Source: Dactylosporangium sp. AC04546
GTDB taxonomy: Bacteria; Actinomycetota; Actinomycetes; Mycobacteriales; Micromonosporaceae
NCBI RefSeq assembly: GCF_022095675.1
Contig: NZ_JAHYSG010000049.1
Coordinates: 1-64,000 of the forward strand
Direction of reading: 5' to 3'
DNA length: 64,000 nt
The notes below the pieces were generated by a model. That model searched no databases and was not told the origin of the DNA. It saw only the letters and a program-made list of their open reading frames with translations. The translations under genes were made by a program, and so were the position numbers. This document shows positions 55,596 through 63,306 of this stretch, in pieces. The stretch's first letter is position 1. Every line of letters starts with the position of its first letter.

Positions 55596-56327
55596 TCAGG
55601 CTGTCGCCCGCCGCAGCGTCGCCCACGACGCCAGGGCGAGGACCGCGGCCAGCGCCAGCGGCAGCAGCCCGAAGAGCACCAGCACCGGCTGGTCGGCCAG
55701 CCACCGCCAGATCGCGGTCCAGCTGCGCGTCCAGGTGAGCAGCGCCGCCAGCCCGCCGAGCACCAGGATCAGCCCGGCGGTCGTGGCGAAGACGCCGTTG
55801 ACCTTCCAGTGGATGTGGATCGTGCCGAGCGTGACCCCGATGAGCGACATGGCCAGCATCGGCACGCCGTAGACGGCCAGCTGCCCGGGCACGCCGACCT
55901 CGTCGATGAACCCGAGGCCGAAGAACCGCAGCCGCATGCCCCAGCCGTCGGTGGCGTTCTCGACCGCCTGGCAGACGGTCAGGATCACGCTGTACAGCAG
56001 GCTCTGCCCGAACACGAACAACCCGAGCCCGGCCGCGAACTCGCGGCGGGTGACGCTCATGCCGAGCGCGAACGGGAACTGCTGGCTGATCGCGACCGCC
56101 CCGAACGCGAGCGCCGCGATGTAGATGCTGGCCAGCCCGCCCGTGATCGGTTCGGTGCCGTCGAGGGCCTCGTCGCCGATCGCGGCGAAGACCAGCAGGT
56201 TCACCACGAACGCGATGGCGACGATGACCAGCGGCCACAGCAGTCCGTCGCGCCGGCCCAGTGCCTGCAGGCGGGTGATGGCGAGAATGCGGCTCAGGTC
56301 TGTTCCGCTTCGCTCCGCAGCGCTCAT
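55596..56327 (-). CDS. ABC transporter permease
   Basis: 243 residues with six predicted membrane helices (first LWPLVIVAIAFVVNLLVF, last VLVLFGLLPLALAAVLAL). It is the membrane partner of the ATPase encoded just upstream, which it overlaps by ATGA. Together they resemble YtrB-type or lantibiotic-immunity ABC systems that respond to cell-envelope stress or export a compound. Confidence 0.85.
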   Translation of the reverse strand: MSAAERSGTDLSRILAITRLQALGRRDGLLWPLVIVAIAFVVNLLVFAAIGDEALDGTEPITGGLASIYIAALAFGAVAISQQFPFALGMSVTRREFAAGLGLFVFGQSLLYSVILTVCQAVENATDGWGMRLRFFGLGFIDEVGVPGQLAVYGVPMLAMSLIGVTLGTIHIHWKVNGVFATTAGLILVLGGLAALLTWTRSWTAIWRWLADQPVLVLFGLLPLALAAVLALASWATLRRATA

Positions 56328-57193
56328 GACGTGGTTTCCTTCCTCGTGATCCGGACGACCAGCTGCTGCAGCGACACGGGCTGCAGCTCGACCCCGGCGG
56401 CCCGCGCTTCGCCGGCCTCGACCCGCCCGCGCACCGTCGCGCGGGTCAGGCCGCCGAGCCGCTCCCGGTGCAGCTCGTCGGCGTTGGCGGTGAGCGCGTC
56501 GACCGCCGGCGCCGGCCCGGTCAGCGTGACGACCTGGCCGCGCAGGGTCTCGGCGTCCTCGTCGAGGACGATCCGGCCCCGCTCGATGAGCAGCACGTGC
56601 TCGATGAGGTCGCTGACCTCGTCGATGAGGTGGGTGGAGAGCACGACCGTGCGCGGGAACTCGGCGTAGTCGGCGAGCAGCCGGTCGTAGAACAGCTGCC
56701 GCGAGACGGCGTCGAGCCCGAGGTACGGCTCGTCGAAGAAGGTCAGCGGCGCGCGGGAGGCCAGCCCGATCGTGACGCCCAGGGCCGACAGCATGCCGCG
56801 GGACAGCTTCTTCACCGGGCGGCGCAGCGGCAGCTGGAAGTCGTGGACGAGCTCCTGGGCGAACCGCTCGTCCCACTCGGCGAACAGCAGCCGGCCGGCG
56901 AGGAGGGCGTCGCGCACGCGGTACGTCTCGGGGTACTTCTGGCTCTCCTTGACGAACGCGACCTGCCGCAGCACGGCCGGGTTCTCGACCGGCGAGGCGC
57001 CGAAGACCTCGACGCTGCCGCGCGTGGCGAACTGCTGCCCGGTCAGGATCTGCATGAGGGTCGTCTTGCCGGCGCCGTTGCGGCCGAGCAGGCCGTAGAT
57101 GCCGTTGCGTCGCAGGGCGAAGCTGACGTCGTCGAGGGCGGTCACGTCCCGGAACCGCTTCGAGAGGCCGCTCACCGTCACGATCGTGCTCAT
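56324..57193 (-). CDS. ABC transporter ATP-binding protein
   Basis: 289 residues: Walker A GRNGAGKTT, a modified signature LSRGMLSALG (the usual LSGGQ has Arg-Gly-Met), Walker B LTFFDEPYLGLD and the H-loop LSTHLIDE. Such signatures are common in ATPases paired with GntR/YtrA regulators. It overlaps both the GntR gene and the permease gene by 4 bases, so it is one operon. Confidence 0.9.
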   Translation of the reverse strand: MSTIVTVSGLSKRFRDVTALDDVSFALRRNGIYGLLGRNGAGKTTLMQILTGQQFATRGSVEVFGASPVENPAVLRQVAFVKESQKYPETYRVRDALLAGRLLFAEWDERFAQELVHDFQLPLRRPVKKLSRGMLSALGVTIGLASRAPLTFFDEPYLGLDAVSRQLFYDRLLADYAEFPRTVVLSTHLIDEVSDLIEHVLLIERGRIVLDEDAETLRGQVVTLTGPAPAVDALTANADELHRERLGGLTRATVRGRVEAGEARAAGVELQPVSLQQLVVRITRKETTS

Positions 57194-57549
57194 CGGTTCT
57201 CCTCGTAGCGGTCGATCATCGACTTCAGTTCGGAGGGGTGGATGCCGAGCTTGGTGGCCTCGGCCAGCAGTGGCTGCAGGAACTGCTCGGAGAACTGGTC
57301 CCGGCGGCGTTGCCGGAGCTTGGCCTGCGCGCCGGGGGACACGAACATGCCGATGCCTCGCTTCTTGTAGAGCACGCCGTCGTCGACGAGCTGGTTGACG
57401 CCCTTCGCGGCGGTCGCGGGGTTGATGCGGTGGAAGGCGGCGAGCTCGTTCGTCGACGGCACCTGGGCCTCCTCGGGCAGGCTGCCGTCGATGATCGAGT
57501 TTTCGATCTGCTCTGCGATCTGCAGGAAGATCGGCCGCCCCTCGTCCAT
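57190..57549 (-). CDS. GntR-family (YtrA subfamily) regulator
   Basis: 119 residues. The winged helix-turn-helix (about 1-75) reads PIFLQIAEQIENSIIDGSL and VPSTNELAAFHRINPATAAKG. The short helical C-terminus (QFSEQFLQPLLAEATKLG) is the YtrA type that lacks an effector domain. It would repress its own operon with the ABC transporter. Start ATG 57549. Confidence 0.9.
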   Translation of the reverse strand: MDEGRPIFLQIAEQIENSIIDGSLPEEAQVPSTNELAAFHRINPATAAKGVNQLVDDGVLYKKRGIGMFVSPGAQAKLRQRRRDQFSEQFLQPLLAEATKLGIHPSELKSMIDRYEENR

Positions 57550-57573
57550 CAGTCGTCCTGGTTCATCGGTTCA

Positions 57574-57585
57574 TTACTCATGTAA
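57574..57585. promoter_or_regulatory. Candidate operator of the GntR regulator
   Basis: TTAC-TCAT-GTAA is an interrupted palindrome in an A/T-rich stretch (about 57560-57590) between the GntR gene and the divergent gene. It lies 25 bases upstream of the GntR ATG, over the likely promoter. YtrA-type regulators bind such short palindromes. The sequence TATGTT (57622-57627) is a possible -10 for the divergent gene. Confidence 0.4.
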
Positions 57586-57633
57586 CTAACCATGCAACCG
57601 ACGAACCCTACTGTCAAGCGCTATGTTCGAGTG

Positions 57634-58092
57634 GTGACAGCAGCAGCGGGGTTCGGGCCGAAGATGAGCTGGCTGGCCGTGCGGGCCGACGACCCGGAGC
57701 CGGTCATGGCGGCGCTCGGCCTGCGCGATCTCGGCGAGGTCGACGTGCGGGCCGGCCTCGACCTGGCCCACTTCACCGACGACCGGGTGGTCGTCACCGC
57801 GCCGATCGGGGGCTGGGTGCTGGTCGCCGGCCGCTGGCTCTTCGGCGAGCACCCCGCCGCGGGCCTGTCGGCCAAGCTTTCGACCGAGGTGCAGTACTTC
57901 GCCACGCACCGCGGGACGCTGACGCAGCGCTGGGAGCGGGCCGTCGACGGCGACCTCTCCGACGTGTTCCGCGGCACCGAGGACGACCTGGTCGACGAGC
58001 ACGACGTCTTCGCCAAGGCGGCGCAGTGGAGCGTCGACCCGCGCCAGCTCCCGGTCGCGACGTTACATATCGCGGCGGTACCTGTTAACTAG
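57634..58092 (+). CDS. Hypothetical protein, about 152 residues
   Basis: I do not recognise a family. Soluble, with no signal peptide; it contains MSWLAVRADDPEPVMAALGL and GWVLVAGRWLFGEHPAAGL, a compact alpha/beta pattern. GTG 57631/57634 follows TATGTT by 6 bases and may be a leaderless start; ATG 57592 in frame would add 14 residues. Divergent from the GntR operon and possibly controlled by it. Confidence 0.7.
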   Translation: MTAAAGFGPKMSWLAVRADDPEPVMAALGLRDLGEVDVRAGLDLAHFTDDRVVVTAPIGGWVLVAGRWLFGEHPAAGLSAKLSTEVQYFATHRGTLTQRWERAVDGDLSDVFRGTEDDLVDEHDVFAKAAQWSVDPRQLPVATLHIAAVPVN

Positions 58093-58114
58093 TAATCTTC
58101 CATACGTCGATGTC

Positions 58115-58152
58115 TTTCCAAGAGGATTGAGGCTCCCCGATCCTCTTGGAGG
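58115..58152 (+). promoter_or_regulatory. Hairpin that masks the ribosome-binding site of the RNase gene
   Basis: TCCAAGAGGAT (58117-58127) pairs perfectly with ATCCTCTTGGA (58140-58150). G-U or G-C pairs extend the stem at both ends to about 15 bp, with a loop of about 8 bases (58130-58137). The right arm contains most of the ribosome site TTGGAGG (58146-58152) for GTG 58158. Folding would block translation. The hairpin lacks a T-tract, so a simple terminator is less likely. Confidence 0.65.
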
Positions 58153-58157
58153 CACGC

Positions 58158-58568
58158 GTGACCCGTCTGCTGTCAAGGCTGACCCTCGCCGCCGTGCTGG
58201 TCGCCGGCCTGATCGCCGGCCCCGCCGTGGTGGCCCCCTCGACCGTCGACGCCGCACAGGCGTCGGTCTACTCCTCGTGCAACATCTCCGGCTGCGCCGA
58301 CGCGCGGACCGCCCGCTCGGGCTGGAGCAGCCTCGGCTTCCCCACGACCCGCGCCTGGTACCAGTGGCCCGCGGGCAAGTACAACTTCGCGGGCGGCCGC
58401 TACTACAACCGGGAGGGCGAGCTCCCGGCGAACGCGACCTACTACGAGTACGACGTGATCCCCCGCAACCAGGGGGCCGCCCGCGACGCGAAGCGCATCA
58501 TCATCAACCGCAGCACGGGCGCCACCTGGTACTCGCCGAACCACTACACCGACTTCTACCGCCTCTAG
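58158..58568 (+). CDS. Secreted guanyl-type ribonuclease (RNase Sa/barnase-like)
   Basis: 136 residues. The signal peptide (about 1-36) has basic RLLSR, a hydrophobic stretch and an AQA cleavage site. The mature part carries the microbial RNase active site: Glu97 in YYEYDV, Arg113 in AKRIII, His129 in SPNHYTDF, and an upstream YNREGELP region as in RNase Sa. It would cleave RNA after G outside the cell. No barstar-like inhibitor gene is adjacent. GTG 58158 lies 5 bases after GGAGG. Confidence 0.88.
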   Translation: MTRLLSRLTLAAVLVAGLIAGPAVVAPSTVDAAQASVYSSCNISGCADARTARSGWSSLGFPTTRAWYQWPAGKYNFAGGRYYNREGELPANATYYEYDVIPRNQGAARDAKRIIINRSTGATWYSPNHYTDFYRL

Positions 58569-58590
58569 GCAGCACGCAGGGGCAGGCGGG

Positions 58591-58770
58591 TCAGCTCCGC
58601 TTGCCCTTGCTGCGCCAGGAGAACGGGCCGGGCAGGTCGTAGCGGTGGGCGCGGGTGCGCGAGTTCCACGACCAGCGACCGATCTTCAGGCCCCAGGAGG
58701 AGAACCCCTTCGGGGTGAAGTTCAGCACGAGCGGGCCGATTCGCATCGCCTTGCGGAACAGGATCGGCAC
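58591..58770 (-). CDS. Small DUF4236-like protein
   Basis: 59 residues beginning VPILFRKAMRIGPLVLNFTP and rich in aromatic and basic residues (SSWGLKIGRWSWNSRTRAH). The FRK-x5-P-x-N pattern near the start recalls DUF4236 proteins of unknown role. GTG 58770 is preceded by GAGGAGGA with good spacing, which supports a real start inside a longer open frame. It lies 22 bases from the end of the RNase gene, on the opposite strand. Confidence 0.65.
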   Translation of the reverse strand: MPILFRKAMRIGPLVLNFTPKGFSSWGLKIGRWSWNSRTRAHRYDLPGPFSWRSKGKRS

Positions 58771-58870
58771 TGCGTCCTCCTCGGGGTGGTCTTCGCCATT
58801 CAGCATGACCCATGGGCGCCACACCATCGTCCGAGGGGTCCATTTGCGGCATCCGCTTACGTTGGTAGGC

Positions 58871-59239
58871 ATGGCACAGCAGGTGAAGTACGACCGTCGG
58901 GAACAGTACGAGCAGATCGTGTCCGGGCTCCTGCCCGGCGAGAGCGTCATCGCGGTCTACGACGCGGTCGGCGTGGGCACCGGTTTCATCGGGCTCACCG
59001 ACAAGCGGGTGATCCTGCAGGACCGTTCGTTCGTGGGCAAACGGGTGGCCATCACGTCGATCCCCTACGGCAAGGTCACCGCCGTGTCCGTGGTGAGCAA
59101 CAAGTCGTGGGCGGGCAACTTCTTCAGCAGTGGATCGATCGCCGTGCACGTCGGCACGCACACCTACGAGATCGAGCTGCGCGGGGTCGAGAAGACCCAG
59201 CATGTGCACAATGTCATCCTGCACTACGCCGCCCGGTGA
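58871..59239 (+). CDS. PH-like domain protein (short bPH type)
   Basis: 122 residues. An N-terminal helix region (VKYDRREQYEQIVSGLLPGE) precedes a beta-rich domain with GFIGLTDKRVILQD, ITSIPYGKVTAVSV and THTYEIELRG. This is the pattern of bacterial PH-like (bPH_3/YdbT-related) domains. Soluble. TACGTT (58858-58863) ends 7 bases before the ATG, and no ribosome site is seen. Function unknown. Confidence 0.78.
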   Translation: MAQQVKYDRREQYEQIVSGLLPGESVIAVYDAVGVGTGFIGLTDKRVILQDRSFVGKRVAITSIPYGKVTAVSVVSNKSWAGNFFSSGSIAVHVGTHTYEIELRGVEKTQHVHNVILHYAAR

Positions 59240-59240
59240 G

Positions 59241-60119
59241 CTAGGCGGTCAGCAGCCCGGCGAGGGTGCGGGCGACCGCGGCGCGCTGCCGCGGGTCGCG
59301 GCGGATCACCCAGCCGAGCTCCAGGTGGACGAACTCGGCGCCGAGCGCGGCCGCTGCCCTGCCCTGGTCGTTCCCGGTGCCCTCGAGCCGGCCGCGCCGC
59401 TGCTCCCAGGCCCGGCGCACGACCAGGCCGGCGTCGCGCTCCAGGCCGGTCGCCAGCTCGCGGGCCAGCCGGGTCGGCGCGCCCGCGCCGGCCGACACGA
59501 CGACCTGCGCCTCCGGCCGGTTTGTGTCGGCGAAGCCGTGCAGCTGGACCTGCGGCAGGCCGCGCTCGGCGAACGCCGTCGCCAGCGTGTGGAACATCGA
59601 CCCGCTGTTGTGCGCCACGTCGGCCGCCCCGCCCCCGGCGGCGCGATGGGCGCCGGCGACCAGCAGGACGGCCCCGGGCACGAGCCGGTGCACGGCGACG
59701 CCGAGCTTGTCGGTGTTCGTGTCGAAGCCCGGGTGCGGTACCTCGACGACGACCCTCGGCGGCGCCGACCGGTCGACGAGGAGGATCCCCCAGGCCGGCT
59801 CCTCGGTGGGGCTCATGCTGAACATCCGGTAGGGCCGGCCGGTCGCCGGGTCGGCGCCCTCGGCCGCGGTGTAGCCCAGCGCCCCGAACGCCGCGCCCAG
59901 GGCCGCCCCGTCGCCGGGCCGGTCGAGCAGCTGCCGGACCGCCTCGCGGGCCTGCGCCCGCTCGTGGTCGGTGGGGTCGCGGTAGGGCCCGTCGCGCGAG
60001 ACCCGGGCCGTGTGCGCCTCGACGAGTGACCCCGGGTCCGCGGAGTCCGGCGGCGGGGGCGGCGAGCCCTCGACCCGGTGACCGCAGGCCGCCAGCAGGA
60101 CCGCCGTCAGGAGCAGCAC
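59241..60119 (-). CDS. Putative lipoprotein, N-formylglutamate-amidohydrolase-like core
   Basis: 292 residues. The very short signal peptide ends in lipobox LLAAC (Cys12), then a Pro-rich linker. GTG 60119 is the first possible start because an in-frame TGA lies 6 bases upstream. The core has VEVPHPGFDTNTDKL, GAHRAAG and ADVAHNSGSMFHTLATAF. The spaced His/Asp/Glu residues recall zinc amidohydrolases of the N-formylglutamate / poly-gamma-glutamate hydrolase type. That is a tentative resemblance. Confidence 0.6.
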   Translation of the reverse strand: MLLLTAVLLAACGHRVEGSPPPPPDSADPGSLVEAHTARVSRDGPYRDPTDHERAQAREAVRQLLDRPGDGAALGAAFGALGYTAAEGADPATGRPYRMFSMSPTEEPAWGILLVDRSAPPRVVVEVPHPGFDTNTDKLGVAVHRLVPGAVLLVAGAHRAAGGGAADVAHNSGSMFHTLATAFAERGLPQVQLHGFADTNRPEAQVVVSAGAGAPTRLARELATGLERDAGLVVRRAWEQRRGRLEGTGNDQGRAAAALGAEFVHLELGWVIRRDPRQRAAVARTLAGLLTA

Positions 60120-60183
60120 CGCTCAACCCGCCGATGCGTTGCGCGACACGAGGACGACACTACCCAACGGCTACGGTGGCACT

Positions 60184-61299
60184 ATGAGCGCCTTGCGGAA
60201 GCTGCGATCCGCCGCCCCGGTCATGCTGGACGACCTCGCCGAGCTGGTCCACGTGGAGTCGCCCTCGGCCGACGTCGGCGCGGTCGCCCGCTGCGCCGAC
60301 GTGGTGGCCGAGCTGGGGCGGCGGTGCACCGGGGAGGCGCCCGAGCGGATCGTGACCGGCGGCCGCCCGCACCTGCGCTGGCAGTTCGGGGCCGGGACGC
60401 CGCGCGTGGTGCTCATCGGCCACTTCGACACCGTCTGGCCCCTGGGCACCCTGGCCCGCTGGCCGTTCGCCGCCGAGGGTGACCGGGCCACCGGGCCGGG
60501 CGTGGTGGACATGAAGGCCGGCCTCGTCATGCTGTTCCATGCCCTGCAGGCGCTCGGCGGCGACCTCGACGGGATCGCGGTGGTGGCCAACAGCGACGAG
60601 GAGATCGGCTCACCGACCTCGACGGCCCTCATCGAGGACACCGCCCGCGGCGCGGCCGGCGCGCTGGTGCTGGAGGGCAGCGCCGGTGGGCGGCTGAAGC
60701 TGGCCCGCAAGGGGATCGCCCACTACACCGTGCGGGTCACCGGCCGGGCCGCGCACGCCGGGATCGCCCCGCACCTCGGCGTCAACGCCGGCGTCGAGCT
60801 CGCCCACCAGATCGTGCGCATCGCCGCCCTCGGCGACGCCGAGCGCACCACCACCGTCACGCCGACCGACGCCACCATCGGCACCACCAGCAACACGGTT
60901 CCCGCGTCGGCCCGCGTCAGCGTCGACGCCCGCTCCTTCGACCCGGAGGAGCTGGCCCGGGTCGACGCCGCCTTACGCGGCCTGACCCCGGTCCTGCCGG
61001 GCGCCGAGGTCCACCTCGAGCCCGGCCCGGCCCGCCCGGCGATGCCCGACTCGGCATCGGCCGCGCTGTTCGCGCTGGCCCAGGGCCTGGCCGCCGGGCA
61101 GGGCCAGCCGCCGCTGGTCGGCGAGGCGGTCGGCGGCGGCTCCGACGGCAACCTCACCGCCGGCATCGGCGTGCCGACGCTCGACGGGCTCGGCGCGGTC
61201 GGCGGCAACGCCCACGCCGAGGGGGAGTGGATCGAGCTGTCCAGCCTGCCCGACCGGGCCGCACTGGTGAGCGCGCTCGCCGGCGCGATCGGCCGATGA
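60184..61299 (+). CDS. M20-family metallopeptidase (carboxypeptidase G2-like)
   Basis: 371 residues. Dizinc site: His80 and Asp82 in LIGHFDTVWPLG, Asp109 in GVVDMKAGL, catalytic Glu139 and metal Glu140 in SDEEIGS. The central dimerisation domain begins near ARKGIAHYTVRVTGRAAHAG. Members remove N-acyl or C-terminal amino-acid groups. TACGGT (60172-60177) lies 6 bases before the ATG, with no ribosome site. It overlaps the GNAT gene by ATGA. Confidence 0.88.
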   Translation: MSALRKLRSAAPVMLDDLAELVHVESPSADVGAVARCADVVAELGRRCTGEAPERIVTGGRPHLRWQFGAGTPRVVLIGHFDTVWPLGTLARWPFAAEGDRATGPGVVDMKAGLVMLFHALQALGGDLDGIAVVANSDEEIGSPTSTALIEDTARGAAGALVLEGSAGGRLKLARKGIAHYTVRVTGRAAHAGIAPHLGVNAGVELAHQIVRIAALGDAERTTTVTPTDATIGTTSNTVPASARVSVDARSFDPEELARVDAALRGLTPVLPGAEVHLEPGPARPAMPDSASAALFALAQGLAAGQGQPPLVGEAVGGGSDGNLTAGIGVPTLDGLGAVGGNAHAEGEWIELSSLPDRAALVSALAGAIGR

Positions 61300-62135
61300 A
61301 CGCGCTGCCGCAAGCCCGGGAGGCGGCGGCCGAGGCCGCCGCCCGCGCCGGGGTCACCGTCGCCGAACTGTCCACGATGGACGAGTGTGAGGCCGCCTCC
61401 GCGCTGCTGCAGCAGGTCTGGCGGGCCGACCACCCGGCCGAGATCGCGGCGGGGTCGCTGCTGCGCACCTATGCGCACGCCGGGGAGTACGTCGCCGGCG
61501 CCTACCGCGACGGGCAGCTCATCGGCGCGGCGACCGGGTTCTTCGGGTTCCGCCACGGCCGGGCGCACCTGCACTCGTTCGTCGCCGGGGTGACGCCCGG
61601 CCGGCTGGGCAAGGGCGTCGGGTTCGCCCTCAAGCAGCATCAGCGCGCCTGGACGCTGGAACGCGGCGTGTCCGAGGTCCACTGGACGTACGATCCGCTC
61701 ATCCTCCGCAACGCGTACTTCAACCTGCAGAAGCTCGGCGTCACCGTGACGGGCTACCTGCCGGAGTTCTACGGGCCGATGACCGACGGCATCAACCGCG
61801 GCGACCTGAGCGACCGCCTCTACGTGGAGTGGCGCCTCGACGCGCCGCACGTGGTGGCCGCCGCCCACGGGTCGCCGGCCGAGGTCGACCCGGCGCGGGC
61901 GGTGGCGGTGGTGGCGGCCGGCCCGGACGGCGGGCCGGTGGAGTCCACAGTGGATGAGGAGGAGATCTCGGTGGCGGTACCGGAGGATGTCGAGGCCCTG
62001 CGGGGGCATGACCACAGGCTGGCGCTGCGCTGGCGGCATGCCGTGCGGGCCGCGCTGACCGACCGGCTGGCCGGCGGCTGGCGGGTCGAGGGCATCACCC
62101 GCGACGGGCGCTACCTGTTACGGAGGTCCTCGTGA
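61296..62135 (+). CDS. GNAT-like acetyltransferase (COG3375 type)
   Basis: 279 residues. The N-terminal acetyltransferase-like domain reads GAYRDGQLIGAATGFFGFRHG and HSFVAGVTPGRLGKGVGFAL (acetyl-CoA site), then VHWTYDPLILRNAYFNLQKLG. The C-terminal part is less conserved. COG3375 proteins often lie next to N-acylamino-acid racemase genes, as here. Acceptor unknown. Overlaps both neighbours by 4 bases. Confidence 0.82.
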   Translation: MNALPQAREAAAEAAARAGVTVAELSTMDECEAASALLQQVWRADHPAEIAAGSLLRTYAHAGEYVAGAYRDGQLIGAATGFFGFRHGRAHLHSFVAGVTPGRLGKGVGFALKQHQRAWTLERGVSEVHWTYDPLILRNAYFNLQKLGVTVTGYLPEFYGPMTDGINRGDLSDRLYVEWRLDAPHVVAAAHGSPAEVDPARAVAVVAAGPDGGPVESTVDEEEISVAVPEDVEALRGHDHRLALRWRHAVRAALTDRLAGGWRVEGITRDGRYLLRRSS

Positions 62136-63238
62136 AGCTCACCGGGCTGGAGTTACGGCGCATCGCGATGCCCCTCGTCGCGCCGTTCCGCACCTCGTTC
62201 GGGGTCGAACGGGAGCGCGACGTGCTGCTGGTGCGCGCGGTCGGCGGGGAGGCCGAGGGGTGGGGCGAGTGTGTCGCGATGTCGGCGCCGCTCTATTCCG
62301 CCGAGTACGTCGACGGTGCCGCCGAGGTGATCCGGCGGTACCTCGCCCCGGTCATCGGCGGCGGGGACGTCGACACGCACGTGCTGGAGGCGCGGTTCGC
62401 CCGCTTCAAGGGCCACCCGATGGCGAAGGCCGCCGTGCTCACCGCGGTCCTCGACGCCCAGCTGCGGGCCTCCGGGATGTCGCTCGGCGCGTACCTCGGG
62501 GCGGTCCGGGACCGCGTCCCCGCCGGGGTGTCGGTCGGCATCATGGACTCGATCGGCGAGCTGCTCGACGCGGTCGCCGGCTACCTCGACGCCGGCTACC
62601 TGCGGATCAAGCTGAAGATCGAGCCGGGCTGGGACGTCGAGCCGGTGCGGGCGGTCCGGGAGCGCTTCGGCGACGCGGTGCTGCTCCAGGTCGACGCCAA
62701 CACCGCGTACACGCTGCGCGACGCCCGCCACCTCGCCCGGCTGGACCCGTTCGACCTGCTGCTCATCGAGCAGCCGCTCGACGAGGACGACCTGCGCGGC
62801 CACGCCGAGCTGGCCCGGGTCGTGCGCACGCCGGTCTGCCTCGACGAGTCGATCACCTCGGCCCGTGCCGCGGCCGACGCGATCGCGCTCGGCGCCTGCT
62901 CGGTGGTGAACGTCAAGCCCGGCCGGGTCGGCGGCTACCTGGAGGCCCGGCGCATCCACGACGTCTGCGCCGCCGCCGGGGTGCCAGTGTGGGCCGGCGG
63001 GATGCTCGAGACCGGGCTGGGCCGGGCCGCCAACGTCGCGCTCGCCGCGCTGCCCGGGTTCACGCTGCCCGGCGACACCTCCGCCTCGAACCGCTACTTC
63101 GCCCGCGACATCACCGCCCCGTTCGTCCTCGACGGCGGGCATGTGGCCGTGCCCAGCGGCCCAGGGATCGGCGTGACGCCGGTGCCGGAGCTGCTGGAGG
63201 AGGTGACGACGGCCACAGCGTGGATCGAGCTTGACTGA
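62132..63238 (+). CDS. Enolase-superfamily enzyme: N-acylamino-acid racemase / o-succinylbenzoate synthase
   Basis: 368 residues of the MenC/NAAAR group. Catalytic lysines are Lys160 and Lys162 (RIKLKIEP); metal ligands are Asp188 (QVDANTAY), Glu213 (LIEQPL) and Asp238 (CLDESI); the third lysine is Lys262 (VNVKPGRVGG). With a coupled M20 hydrolase and no other menaquinone genes here, racemisation of N-acyl amino acids is more likely than o-succinylbenzoate synthesis. GTG 62132 overlaps the GNAT stop and follows CGGAGG. Confidence 0.88.
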   Translation: MKLTGLELRRIAMPLVAPFRTSFGVERERDVLLVRAVGGEAEGWGECVAMSAPLYSAEYVDGAAEVIRRYLAPVIGGGDVDTHVLEARFARFKGHPMAKAAVLTAVLDAQLRASGMSLGAYLGAVRDRVPAGVSVGIMDSIGELLDAVAGYLDAGYLRIKLKIEPGWDVEPVRAVRERFGDAVLLQVDANTAYTLRDARHLARLDPFDLLLIEQPLDEDDLRGHAELARVVRTPVCLDESITSARAAADAIALGACSVVNVKPGRVGGYLEARRIHDVCAAAGVPVWAGGMLETGLGRAANVALAALPGFTLPGDTSASNRYFARDITAPFVLDGGHVAVPSGPGIGVTPVPELLEEVTTATAWIELD

Positions 63239-63240
63239 CT

Positions 63241-63296
63241 TTACAGCTGTTAGCTGACGGGCCTAACCTTACGGGCGTAAACAAACGTCCGTAAGG
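63241..63296 (+). promoter_or_regulatory. Promoter and TetR-like operator of the MFS gene
   Basis: TTACAG (63241-63246), 17 bases, TAACCT (63264-63269). Directly over the expected transcription start lies an inverted repeat CCTTACGGGCGT ... ACGTCCGTAAGG (63267-63296; 12-base arms with one mismatch). The right arm runs into the GTAAGGAG ribosome site. This is the form of a TetR-family operator; bound repressor would block the promoter. Confidence 0.6.
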
Positions 63297-63306
63297 AGCC
63301 CCGGTC

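Noticed and set aside
60131..60177. TTGCGC near 60139 as the -35 of the M20 gene
   Set aside because: The spacing to TACGGT is 27 bases, too long for a working pair, so only the -10 is claimed.
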